64,000 bases of DNA from Adenophora triphylla var. japonica (taxonomy: Eukaryota > Streptophyta > Magnoliopsida > Asterales > Campanulaceae): the NCBI GenBank assembly GCA_022495995.1, contig JAFEMH010002444.1, positions 124,001 through 188,000 on the forward strand, read 5' to 3'. The notes under the pieces were generated by a model. The model made no database searches. It saw only the letters and a program-made list of their open reading frames with translations, and had not been told where the DNA came from. Positions 1 through 10,889 of the stretch are shown piece after piece (the stretch's first letter is position 1; each line of letters begins with the position of its first letter). The position numbers and the translations under genes are program-made.

Positions 1-118
1 TGTACCACATCGTGTACCACTAGTGATACAACTGTTGTGCATTATTGATGACATTATCATTATGTCAGCCTTAATAACTCATAAACGTTAGATCAGTAGT
101 GCTACACAATGTGGTACA
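1..118. repeat. Small fold-back (MITE-like) element at the window edge
   Basis: Positions 1-20 (TGTACCACATCGTGTACCAC) and 99-118 are inverted copies differing at two positions. Together they form a 118-bp fold-back unit with an AT-rich middle. No target-site duplication can be checked because the left flank lies outside the window, and the element may extend further left. The family is unknown. Confidence 0.45.
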
Positions 119-794
119 TAAAAATGGTACATGAGATTTTGTCTCCTCCGATAATAGGTAAGGATTTCAACTTTTCTACACTTGCCTAGGGCTCTTATAA
201 GTTTTCGGCTCAGAAATTTCAAGGTTGAATCATCTGGCGTTTAAATGGACTAGTGACTCATATGACACACACAAAAGGACGAAAAAAAATGTTTCAAGAA
301 AAAAAGACACTTGCCATTCTTCTTTGTGTGGACAGTTCACAAGGTAAAAACACTATTTTTAAACTCCAACATCAAAGAAAACATTTAATGGTTGATAGCA
401 AAAAGGGAACGTGAATAAGAAATAGTCACTGAGCCACAAATGTAGAAGCTGTTGGTAGTTTTCATTATAAAATGCTTCCTAGAACTCTATACCTACTCAA
501 CCTGAGATTTATAAAGCAAGACAAAATACACAGCAATATAACGCAATATGAAGACAAATCTCTAGATTCATGAAGTTCACACAAGAAATGGAGGCTAATG
601 AAGACAATCGCACACAAGAATTTGACTACTCGATGATGTTACTTAAGTTGTATATACTCAAATAAGTATGATGAGAGTGGCCAAAAAAAGTAAGATATAA
701 AACAGGTAGACAACTTTGACCAGACCTAAACTATGGATTCACTTAATCAGGCCAACCAACTAAACTTTGAAGTCAAAGTTTACAAGAATTCTAC
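119..794. other. No gene recognised
   Basis: This AT-rich stretch was read on both strands. No conserved protein motif, RNA gene or bounded repeat was seen. If the exon proposed at 795-926 is real, this interval would be its downstream intron or include further exons. Confidence 0.5.
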
Positions 795-926
795 CTTGAC
801 CATTTCTAAAAGATCCCTAAACATTCCAAAGATAAGCTCCTTCTTGTCTTTAGCTGTATGGGGGCATAGGAAGTCATAGAACTTTGACACTAATATCTTG
901 TAAACGTCAACTCCACCACTGGCCAA
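795..926 (-). CDS. Possible orphan internal exon, function unknown
   Basis: On the minus strand this 132-bp segment is open for exactly 44 codons. It is preceded by a pyrimidine-rich stretch ending in TTTTAG and followed by AAG|GTAGAA, so both splice borders fit a plant phase-0 exon. The translation (LASGGVDVYKILVSKFYDFL, then a charged segment with KDKKELIF and FRDLLEMVK) looks protein-like but I do not recognise a family. It lies downstream of the phosphatase exon on the same strand, yet it does not resemble the expected second half of that phosphatase. It could belong to another gene or be chance. Confidence 0.3.
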
Positions 927-1211
927 CTAAAAGTGAAAACACATGCCAGGGCCAAATCAATCATAGCATTAACGAACGCTAAGACTTAGTTAAGAATAGA
1001 ATGCACATAAACTCACAAACGTGAATGAATAAACAAAAAAAGACTAAACTTGAGATAATAGACGGAACAAGCAAAAGTATAGGACTAAAAATTTGAAAAT
1101 ACCAACATTAAACAAAAACAAGGAAATGAAACACACCAACAAAAGCATCATATATCACCAAAATATACAAATAACCAATCAAAACAATGTATTCAAATTC
1201 CAAAACCATAC

Positions 1212-1758
1212 CATAAGCACAATGCACAAAAACAGGCATATTCATCGCCCTCTTTCGACAAGCCCACTTTACAGCAGACTCAATGGCACCCGGATCAGGC
1301 GATCGAGTATCCCAAGTAGGAACACACAAATAACCCTGCCCCACCACCTCCAACTTCCTAGGCAATTCACAAGTACAATCAATCACAGCCGGATTACCGG
1401 GAGGCAATTTATCCAATGATGAAGGCCACCCACCAACATACAAACCCTCACTAACTTCAGTATAAGGATCTTCCCCACTAAACAATCTTCTCAAAGCAGA
1501 AAATCCACGGACGAAGAACAAGTAAGGGCTGAAGATGATTAAAGACCAAATTGGGAAAGACCCATCTGAATTCTTGCCCAATAACAATGGGAGATTGATT
1601 AAAGGGTGTGAAGCGATTGAAATCAAGAATGATATTAAGGATGCGTAAAGAAAAGGGATTGATAGGAGAGTGAATTCGAGATTGTTTAGGGTTGCGAAGA
1701 AGATGAAGAGGGTTATTGCTTTGATTCCAATTAATATTGATAATCCTACGCCCAACAT
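1212..1758 (-). CDS. Dual-specificity phosphatase-like protein, exon 1 (copy 1, partial)
   Basis: The first exon encodes 182 residues plus one base. Residues 1-55 and about 72-84 are hydrophobic, suggesting two or three N-terminal membrane segments. A cytosolic phosphatase-like part follows with SEGLYVGGWPSS (about 103-114), PAVIDCTCELPR, and PTWD carrying the probable general acid D150. The catalytic loop begins at VFVHC (nucleophile C180), and the reading breaks at HCAYG, where TATG|GTATGG is a good donor. A phase-1 intron therefore splits the HCxxGxxR signature, as shown by stop codons and non-phosphatase residues in the read-through. The arginine half and the C-terminal helices must lie in an exon I cannot find above position 1. 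The family is the plant tyrosine/dual-specificity phosphatase superfamily (YnbD-like proteins). The substrate is unknown. Confidence 0.7.
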
Positions 1759-1861
1759 TTTTGTTGGGATTTACAGAAGATTTGGGATTGGATTACGCGG
1801 ATGGAGTTTATTGGAAGATTGGGATTCGATTGCGGGTTTTGAGCTTGGAGAGGAGAGTTAA

Positions 1862-2290
1862 ATACCATTTTCATCCCTAACCTATTGACCTTTTTTTGTT
1901 TTCATCCTGAAACAATTTTTGTTTTTTGTTTTCATCCCTATCCTCTCTATCTCTGAACCATTCATCCTTTTGTTGCCCTTTGTCATCCATATCTCCGTTA
2001 AATGATGCCTATGTGGCACTATGGTGTCACGAATTTGCTTACATAGAACCATTGTGGCTTAATTGACATACACCTAATATTTTTTTCAGAAGCATGGGCG
2101 TTAAAGTGTTACAAGTTAAAATATAACCTCCAAAACACATTATTTTATATTTGAAAGGGGTAATTTAAAAACCACAACTCATTTCCTATTTAATATCGTT
2201 GGAACAAATTAAGCAATGAAAACGTTTTGAACTCTTTCTATATATGCCTATTTATATATAGGTACAAGACATATTCTCGATCAAGTATTA
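1862..2290. other. Upstream flank of phosphatase copy 1, no gene recognised
   Basis: This AT-rich sequence lies 5' of the minus-strand phosphatase exon. It would contain that gene's 5' UTR and promoter. No clear TATA box or other feature could be assigned. Confidence 0.4.
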
Positions 2291-2298
2291 TCTAGATA

Positions 2299-2541
2299 CA
2301 GGGGCGGACCCAGGAAAAAAATGGAGGGGGTTCACACGTTACATTAACCAAAAACTTCAAATAATTAATTGTTTGTTACATATTAAGCGTCTGTTTTTGG
2401 CCAAGGGGGGTGGGCAAACTGGTGAGTGTGGGGGGTGCACTTAGTACTATTTTTTTATTTATTATTTTTTTTTTTTGCATGTCAACCTTGACTTTGGGGG
2501 GTTCCCCTCCACCCCCTTGGATAAGGGTGTGTCCGCCCCTG
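2299..2541. mobile_element. hAT-type MITE
   Basis: The 243-bp element begins CAGGGGCGGAC and ends with the exact inverse GTCCGCCCCTG. It is flanked by a perfect 8-bp duplication, tctagata, at 2291-2298 and 2542-2549. Eight-bp duplications and CAGGGGCGGA termini are typical of hAT MITEs. It has no coding capacity. Confidence 0.9.
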
Positions 2542-2549
2542 TCTAGATA

Positions 2550-3099
2550 GACAAATATCAAAAGTTTGATTGAAAAATCAACTATCACATTAATAAACTG
2601 TATTCATGAATCACATGAGAAAAATCAATACAGTAGCCTTTTGTAAACCCTAATGCCAAAACCCTAATAATTTCTTCTTCTTTTTTTTAGAAAAAAACTA
2701 ATACTTTATCACTATTTTTTTGTTGGTACTTTATTCCTCTTCGTGTGTGGACATGTTATATATGACATTAAATTTTTAATCATATCGTTAAACATTTGGT
2801 AAAATAATAACAATTTCTAATGCCCATCAGTGATATGTGGCAAGTAAGATAATAATTTCAAGCGAATAAAATCAACAATATAAAGCTAGGGAATAAGCCA
2901 AAGTGTAGTGTTTTTTTTTTTTCCCTTTTATTGAGCAAAGCCAAAGTATAGTGTTTTTTTTTATTATTTGAATGTAAAGCCAAAGAGAACGGATTTTGAA
3001 ACGCCAAATTAATCAATAACAACAAAATACATGAAATCACACAAAAGTATTCTCTACATTATTAAAACATAGATTATTATTTCTTTGAAACATATAATA
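2550..3099. other. AT-rich intergenic stretch, nothing recognised
   Basis: The stretch contains homopolymer T runs and a short duplicated phrase (ccaaag.gtagtgttttttt) at about 2898-2960. No gene or bounded element was seen. Confidence 0.5.
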
Positions 3100-3104
3100 A
3101 ATGT

Positions 3105-3748
3105 TGAGTGTTATAAAATGAGTACGACCATTGGCCATAAATCGTGCAATACCTAATGAATTGGGTCCAAAAGTAATATGACGACCAGCTCCTATCAGGC
3201 ACACCAATATATCGATCAAGACATACGAAGATGCCGATCAAGGCACACTAATATGTCGACCAAGACATAACCAACTTACGACCAACGCCTATCAGACTCC
3301 TATTATTACAAGGGAAATGAGTTTCCCTACCCTAGGTCCTTGCCCGGCATACAAATACGTCAACCAACACTTTATGTCGATCAGCAAGCCTGCTAGGCAT
3401 ACCTACAGAAGGCTTTTCTAATCCTACTATAATAAGGATTGTGGAGAATTAGTATCTGAGTAGGATTTGACTCCTTATCTCACCCAACTTTCTATCCAAG
3501 GCAGGACTATATATCCAATACCTATAAATATCAGTCATAATTCACTTAATTCTGGTACACGTATCTTTAACTCTAGACTATTGTCAATTGATTTGCTCTC
3601 AATAATACAAATACTTACGCCGGAGAGCATTCGTATGTGAAGCTCCAGCTTAGTTTACGTGTTTGTTTATCTTTTTCAGGCTATCCAAACATTCAGGATA
3701 CAACCTTACCGCTGGATTTGAGCTAATCCGACGTTTTTGGTATCATCA
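3105..3748 (+). repeat. 5' LTR of the Tat-lineage element
   Basis: This 644-bp LTR starts TGAGTGTTATAAAATGAGTA and ends TATCATCA. It pairs with 14413-15014. A CCTATAAATA box at 3521-3530 is the likely promoter. No standard initiator-Met primer site follows the LTR, and the primer tRNA is undetermined. Confidence 0.9.
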
Positions 3749-3827
3749 GTTTGGTTATATTCCGAAAAACGATCCTTTATAACATTTGAATAGTTGAAAA
3801 AAAATTTGTTCCGCTCTCCTAATCCAA

Positions 3828-5821
3828 ATGGAAGACGGACACACTGCTATCATCACTCCTGATCAGGATAACCCACTTGTGGAGGAGACTCATGGCAATG
3901 CTGGGACTACTATTCCTCTTGCCAATGGTGGACTGTCGCCTCCTCCACCCCTGAACGATGGGCTGCCACCGCTAAGTATGACCTTGCGTTCTAGTGGACA
4001 GCCAGTAACGGAGATCCTATTGAACCCTCCCCGTCGCGACGACGAGGAAGACCAGTTGCTAGTCAGACGGGGAGGAATGCCGCCGAGGGCGGCACAAGAA
4101 CATCCCCACCACAGATTGATTACATAACTCTTGTGCACCGCCAGATGGACACTCTGCAACGCATTTATGAAACACAAAATTCATTGCTGCAGTTGGACCC
4201 AGAACATGCTCTGGCTGAATTTATAAGAACTACCAGGACTGGAAATTCCCTTGGGAGGGAAATTCGCTTTGATAGGCGAGGTAGTCGAGGGAATATAGAA
4301 AATCTTCCACCATGCCAAAATCCCCCACACCGCGACACTGCTGGTAGATCCAAGAAAATCCCCGCTCAGGATGTATCTCCTCGTCATAAAGCTCCTGGAC
4401 ATGGGAATACATGAAATGAGGGAGATTTGAGAGCACGGCTCAGTCATGCTAGGCAAAAGACCCCTCCTCGTCATAACCCCTCTACTCGGCATAGGAGTCC
4501 TGCTCGACCTAAGAGTCCCACTCGGCACAGGAATCTCCCTCGTCAAAGGACTCCTCCCCGTCCAGAGATAACTCCCAGGAGGGATAGAACTCCTCGTCGT
4601 CATTTCAGGCCATTGAATGGCAAAGCACCATCTGGACATGGAGATAATCACCAACAAAATGAGGAACAAAGCCGAGTGAATGGATACAGAGAAAAAGAGA
4701 GGACCCATCGCAGTTCCCATTATAGCTCGGGGATTGATGATAGGAAATTTTCTACTCTTGAAAAAGAGAATTGATGAAATGGAAATGGGGAGGAAGAAAG
4801 TCGAGGAGGATGATACTAGTGTCACTCATCGTTTCTCCCATCGAATTAATGATCTACCTCCCAATCCAGCTCTCAAGATCCCCAGCTTTGAAAAGTACGG
4901 GAGAACCACGGATGCCCGAGACCATGTGCAGAGCTTCGAATCCACCATGGCCCACCTCACCAATACAGATGATATTCTCTACAAGGCTTTTGCGAGTACC
5001 TTCTCCGTAACAGCCCTGCCCTAGTTCTGTGAGCAAAATAAGGGAAGCATAGATAGCTAGAAATTTATGAGGAGGGGGATCACTTTGCAACAGCTGGGAA
5101 GAGAAAGAAAAGATTTACGTATCTTGCCAACATTGAGCAAGGTAAAAATGAAACCACTCTAAGTTATAACCAGGTGGATGAAAGCCTAACTGACCGGGAG
5201 GTGATAGTGTGATTCAACTCCAGACTAAGATCTGGACAATTGATCTATGAGCTCTCTGCTAGGGAGCCTAAACCAAAATCTGATTTATACAATGTGGCCT
5301 ACGCCATAGCCATGGTGGAAGAGGAGAGCAAGAAGAGATCTGAAAAATCAGAAACGAAGGCAACTGGCACCAACCAATCTTCCAATGTAAGTAATTACAA
5401 GGGAAAGAATAGAACTCGGGCTACAGAAAAAGCCGAGGTCTTCACCCCACTTACTAAACTTATCACGGAGATCATGTAATTGGTAAACCTACCGGATCCC
5501 CGACCACTAAGTGATAGGACAAAGCACGTCCGGGACAATTCCAAATATTGTGCCTTCCACAAAGACCACAAACATGATACGGAGAATTGCATCTCCATTA
5601 AAAGAATGATCCAAAGGTGGGTTGATAAAGGTAAATTTGACCGCTATGTTATGCGAAATGATAACAAGCGAGGAGGAGATGATGATGATGATGATAGAGA
5701 GGAAAGGGAGGACAGACCTCCTACAGCAAAGCTCCACGTTATAAGGGAGGAGACAGTCTACAACAAGAAACTAAAAGATCAGATACATGAGCTCAGTAAG
5801 GTCTACCACATCCCCGCCTAG
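3828..5821 (+). pseudogene. gag of the Tat-lineage element (frameshifted)
   Basis: Gag packages the element RNA. The open pieces start at ATG 3828 (MEDGHTAIITPDQDN) and run on in different frames to 5821. A strongly basic Arg/Pro/Ser stretch lies around 4427-4620. A capsid-like segment (IPSFEKYGRTTDARDHVQSF, about 4880-4940) resembles the YDGTTDPxxHV motif of Tat gag proteins. A CxxxH...H-x4-C knuckle (CAFHKDHKHDTENC, about 5550-5590) lies near the end, followed by an Asp-rich run. Several stops, such as TAG after TALP near 5022, and frame changes show it is dead. Confidence 0.75.
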
Positions 5822-5896
5822 ATCCATGAAGAAGAGGAAGTCATCAGCTTCTCCCCAAATGAGCTAGCAGGGAGTCGAGCAGTCCGCGAACAACTT

Positions 5897-6229
5897 TTGG
5901 TGATTAAAGGAAGAATCGACAATTGTGAATCAGAGAGACTCCTCATAGACTCGGGGGCCTCCCGAGACATTCTATACTACTCAACCTTCCAGAAGATGAA
6001 TCTGAAGGATAGCATGCTGGAGCCATACGCTGGTAGACTGGAAGACTTCACCAATCATAAGGTCAATGTTATGGGAACCGTTGATTTATTACTTGAAGTT
6101 GGTGAACACCCCTTCCGAGCTGAGGCCACAGTAACATTCGTAGTCATGGACTTAGCAAGTGACTACCATGCCATCCTAGGCATTCCAAGTCAAGGCAAAC
6201 TTGGGATGGTCGCCTCCCTGCCCCACTAG
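5897..6229 (+). pseudogene. Retroviral-type aspartic protease of the Tat-lineage element
   Basis: The catalytic motif LLIDSGAS lies about 16 residues into the 110-residue open piece, and the flap-side motif AILGIPS is near its end. This enzyme cuts the Gag-Pol polyprotein and acts as a dimer. The frame closes at a TAG after SLPH, and linker sequence continues in another open piece at 6266-6595 before the polymerase. Confidence 0.8.
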
Positions 6230-6843
6230 CGAGTTAAGTTCCCAACTCCGGCAGGAATTGGATGTGTGAGGGCGGCCCCTAAGGAATTCTTGGAACATGT
6301 GATGAATACAAGAAAAACAGCTAGAAAAATAGATGTTGACGCACCAGAGGAAAGACTAAAAATTTCTAAGTCCGTAAAGACTACTAGCACCAATTCAAGG
6401 CTTCACCTGATTTTCGATGTAAAAAACGAGGAGCATATGATGTTGGACATTCACGAAGATGACAGTGATGACACAGTTCTGTCCATCCCAGACATAGCCC
6501 CTCATCTCGTCATCGGCCAGAACTCGGGGGCCGACCAAGACTTGAGACAAGGAGAGCAGGACGTGGACGAACTAGTGGAAATTGAGAACCTATAAATAAA
6601 CGGTGACAATGGGAGAAGACTTATAGAATTAATCATTAAGACTTTAAAATTCCGGGACGGTCCAGAAATGGAGGCCGTGGATGAATTAGAAGACATAATA
6701 CTCAACCCCGATTACCTAGAGCAAATAATAAAAATTGGGGGGCATCTCTCCCCGGAAGAAAGGGAGGGATCATCTCCCTACTAAAAAATAACCTAGATGT
6801 CTTTGCCTGAAAATTCAAGGATATAAGGGGAATAAAAGAAGAG

Positions 6844-7410
6844 GTGGTTGTCCACAAGATGGAGGTCGATTCATCTGCTAAATCTATCAAGCAAACAAGA
6901 AGGATTTTTGCTAATGACAAGGAAGACGCAATCAAAGAGGATGTACAAAAATTGCTAAGTACTGGAATCATCAAAGAGGCAACCTATCCTGTTTGGTTGG
7001 CCAATGTTGTCATGGTCAAGAAACAAAACGAGAAGTGGCGAATGTGTGTAGATTTCACAGATCTTAACAAAGCTTGCCCAAAAGATAGTTATCCCCTCCC
7101 CATGATTGACAAGCTGGTAGACTCCATTGCCGGACATAGGACTCTCAGCTTCCTGGATGCCTACTCTGGCTATTGCAAGATAAAAATGGCGGGGAAGGAC
7201 ATTGAGAAGATAGTCTTACAGGCAGTCGGAGGAATTTATTGCTATACCATGATGCCCTTCGGGCTTAAAAACGCTGGTGCTACCTACCAACGCATGGTCA
7301 ACAAAGTGTTTGGGGAGCAGATAGGCCAAAACATGGAAGCATACATTGATGACATGATCATTAAGACTAGGACGGGCAGTTACGCCCTGGACCTAGACGT
7401 GGCAACTTAA
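6844..7410 (+). pseudogene. Reverse transcriptase (fingers and palm) of the Tat-lineage element
   Basis: The segment reads KWRMCVDFTDLNKACPKDSY, then LSFLDAYSGY, MMPFGLKNAGATYQRMV and the catalytic YIDDM. All are ordered Ty3-type RT motifs and the catalytic aspartates are present. It ends at a stop just after the palm, where the thumb continues in another frame at 7422. The preceding region at 6596-6843 is linker with stops. The enzyme would copy element RNA into DNA in cytoplasmic particles. Confidence 0.88.
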
Positions 7411-7421
7411 GGGCAAATAGC

Positions 7422-8240
7422 ATGAAGTTGAACTCGAGTAAATGTGTGTTCGGGGTGACAGCCGGAAAATTTCTAGGCTTTATGGTCTCGCAAAGAGGAA
7501 TCGAGGCGAATTCGGAAAAAATTAAAGCCTTGATCGACATGAAAGAACCTACCAACATCAAGGAAGTTCAAAATCTAAGTGGGAGAATAACAGCCCTTGG
7601 TAGGTTTATCGCAAAGTCTGCGGAGAAGTCACTGCCGTTCTTCAAAGTCCATAAGGGGACCAAGAGCTACTCCTGGACATCTAAGTGCTCAGAGTCATTC
7701 AAACAATTGAAGGAGTACTTGGGTCCCCCCCTGCTAAGCAGCCCCGTCATGGGAGAAACGTTGTACGTCTTCCTAGCAGCCACTTACCATGCTATATCTG
7801 TTGTGCTAGCCCGAAACGAGGGAAATACTCAGAAACTCATCTACTATGTTAGCAAGGCACTATCAGATGTGGAAAGCAGATACTTCAACGCAGAAAAAAT
7901 AGCTTATGCCTTGGTCATAGCTGCAAGGAAGTTACGAGCATACTTTTCTGCACACCCCATAACTGTGTATACTAATTCGCCCCTCAAGAAAATCTTGCAC
8001 AAGTTGGACTGCTATGGATGTCTCCTTAATTGTTTTATTAAACTCGCTGAGTTTGACATCAGTTACCAACCTAGGAAGACACTAGCACAACCTCATATCG
8101 ATTTCATGGTCAAAACCGCCTTCACAGGTGAGTACGACCTTACCTCCCGTAAGCACAAAAAACCTGCGGGGAAAGAACCGACCATCGAGCTACCACCTAA
8201 CTGTTGGGTCAAATACACAGATGGGTCAGACACTAAATAA
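7422..8240 (+). pseudogene. RT thumb and first RNase H of the Tat-lineage element
   Basis: It begins LNSSKCVFGVTAGKFLGFMV, the RT thumb signature, and includes a connection region (SWTSKCSESFKQLKEYL). It then enters the usual Ty3 RNase H (YYVSKALSDVESRYFNAEKI, LRAYFSAHPITVYT). In that segment TNSPL stands where TDxPL is expected, so the last catalytic Asp looks lost. The frame ends with WVKYTDGSDTK and a TAA, which interrupts the start of the second RNase H. Confidence 0.85.
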
Positions 8241-8618
8241 AGAAGCGGAGCAGGAGTAGTACTGGAAAGTCTCAATGGGGAGCACACCATCCAGGACATA
8301 ATCAGATTCAAGTTTCCTGCTTCTAACAATCAAGCTGAATATGAAGCATTGATATTTGACATAGAGTTGGCATCCTTCTATGGAGCAACAAAGATTGACG
8401 CCTTCTTTGACTCCCAACTCATAGTCAAACAGATAAAAGGGGAGTACAACACTCAACACCCTATACTTATAAAATACAAATATCTCGTCCTAGACATAGT
8501 GAAAAAGCTAGAATTTTTTGAGATAAGACAGATAGGCCGGGAAGACAACCAAGTAGCAGACGTTCTATCTAAACTGGCAACTATTGATGTGGCAGATCCA
8601 GACTCTAACCACTTATAG
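8200..8618 (+). pseudogene. Second (archaeal-type) RNase H of the Tat-lineage element
   Basis: WVKYTDGS is followed, after a TAA at 8238-8240, by NNQAEYEAL, FFDSQLIVKQIKGEY and REDNQVADVLSKLA. These are the four acidic positions of an additional RNase H1-like fold. A second RNase H after the normal one is known from the Tat lineage of plant Ty3 elements, and this is the strongest lineage marker here. One nonsense codon splits it. Confidence 0.8.
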
Positions 8619-8656
8619 TCTTTGCCAAAGAACCTGCTTACGAAACACTACGAGTA

Positions 8657-9912
8657 ATGCTCCTAGACGGGGAGGAGAAGTGTTGGATAGACGAATACAT
8701 AGACTTCATTGAAAAGGACCAACTACCCGAAGACGAAACACGTGCTAGGCTCATCAAGAATAAATCAGTAAGGTTAACAGGGTGGAACGGGACCCTTTAT
8801 AGAAGATCATTCACAAAACCCCTGCTGAGATGCGTCCACCCTAAAGAAACAGAAAATCTCTTGTCAGAAGTCCATGAATGCATTTGTGGCGGTCACCTGG
8901 GGGCCAGAACCTTGGCGGACAAAATCATCACGCTAGGTTATTATTGGCCAAACCTGAGAGATGACGCACAAGCTTACATCAAAAAATGTGACAAATGCCA
9001 TAGATACGCAGATATTCCTAGACTCCCATCAGTAGAACAGACTCTCATAATCCCTACTTGGCCATTCCACATGTGAGGAATCGACATCATCGGACCCTTT
9101 CTCCCCCCCCCCAAGGAAATTGCAAATATGTGATCGTGGCAGTCGACTACTTCTCCAAATGGATAGAAGTGAAAGCCTTAGTTAAAATTACAGAAGCAAA
9201 TGCAATCAACTTCGTCCACGACTTCATCTGGTGTCAATTTGGGGTCCCACACACCATCATCTTAGATCATGGTCTCCAGTTCTCCAAGGCTTTCACAACA
9301 GAGATAAACAGAATAGGAGTCAAACACATCAAGTCTTTTATAAGTAGACCCCAGTGCAATGGACAATCGGAAGCAGCCAACAAGCTAGTGCTAACAGCCC
9401 TAACCTAGAAGGAAGTGATGGTAGATGGTTGGACGAACTTCCCTTAGCATTGTGGGCAGTTCGCACAACCACTCGGGGGGCTAATCGGGGAAACCCCATT
9501 CGCACTGAACTTTGGGTCTGAGGCTATGGCACCAGCTGAGATGGCTATCCCTAAAACATGAAACTCCAATTATGATGAACATATCAATAAGGTCAACTGA
9601 CTGCTAGACTTAGACATAGTATATGAAAGAAGACTGGCTGCTCAGATGAGAATGGTGAACTATAAGCAGAGAACTAAAGCATACCACGACAAAAGGGTCA
9701 ACAAAAGATTATTCCAAGTTGGGGAATGGATACTAAGAAAAATAGAAGCTAAAGGCAGAAAAGATGAGCAGAACAAGCTCTCCCCAAACTGGGAAGGCCC
9801 CTACATCATCACTCAAGTTATTAGAGAGGGGACCTACAGAATGAAAACCCCAGATGGGAAGGAGTTGAAACATCAGTGGCATTCTGATCACCTACGGAAA
9901 TACTATTACTAG
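8657..9912 (+). pseudogene. Integrase of the Tat-lineage element (broken)
   Basis: The N-terminal HHCC zinc site is visible (VHECICGGHLGARTLADK and KKCDKCHRY, about 8868-9000). The catalytic core follows in another frame at 9058-9408: VAVDYFSKWIE, then LDHGLQF where DNGxQF is usual, then GQSEAAN carrying the Glu. The C-terminal part at 9646-9912 has YHDKRVNKRLFQVGEWILR and ends HLRKYYY before a TAG. Stops at 9408 and a disordered 9409-9645 show it is inactive. Confidence 0.83.
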
Positions 9913-10062
9913 TTTCAAGTTTATTTTTGATTAAGCAGATTAGCCTTTGTTAGTCTTTTTCTTATTTACAAGTAGAATATGATTGCAGTTTGATATAATC
10001 AGTTTCAGTCAATAAATTCAACCTTCGTCAAAATGACTATGACTAGCAAGACAAGTGCAAAA

Positions 10063-10375
10063 GACGAGCAGCATATTGCTTGCACCTTAGGTAAAATGCC
10101 TAAGGGTAATAAGACTAGCAGCCTACTGCTCGAACCTTAGGCAAAATGCTTAAGGGCGAGCAGTCTACTGCTCGCACCTCAAGCAAAGTGCCTAAAAGTA
10201 GAAAGATGAGCAGTCTACTACTCGCACCTTAGGCAAAATGCCTAAGGGTAAAAAGACGAGCAGCCTACTTCTTGTACCTCAGGCAAAATGTCTAAGGGTG
10301 AAAAGACGAGAAGCCTACTGCTCGCACCTTTGGCAAAATGCCTGAAGGTAAAAGACGAGCACCTAGCTCTCATAT
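10063..10375 (+). repeat. Tandem hairpin repeats downstream of pol in the Tat-lineage element
   Basis: A unit of about 49-50 bp is repeated six times plus a fragment. Each unit carries two dyads: CGAGCAG-TCTA-CTGCTCG (7-bp stem) and CCTTAGGCA-AAA-TGCCTAAGG (9-bp stem). The copies differ by scattered substitutions. Tandem repeats in the 3' untranslated part of Tat/Ogre elements are a known source of plant satellites. Confidence 0.85.
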
Positions 10376-10889
10376 TTGATGGAACATCTAAGTGATAAAG
10401 ACGAAGGAGTGACCCCGACATATCCATCAGGACAATAAGACGGGCATCCTAACCAAACTGAAAAAGGTATAAAATTACCTAAGTGTTATGTCGAGCAATC
10501 TCCTCGACTTAAAGGGATCATTTCCTAAAGGACAAATGTCGAGCAAGACGTCTCAGACATATGGCAAATAAACTATGTCGAGTACCCTCCTTGGCATAAA
10601 GAGGTTGAACACTTATGCAAACATACAATCAACATATAAACAAATAAGAGCAGTTTAAATATGGACATGCAAAGAAAAAGAGACAAGTGTTGAAGCAAAA
10701 ACATATCATATTGATAAAAACCTAGCAATGCCTCCCAAAACATGTCCAATGTATGCCGACCAAAATATTTTGCCTCCCTTAAAATGGGCTAAGGAATTTT
10801 TACATTGAAAATTAAAGAGGTGGAACTTGTCCAAGTATTACATCAACAAAAGGAAAAAATAAAGGGAAAAAGCCTTCAAGCTTGGTCAT

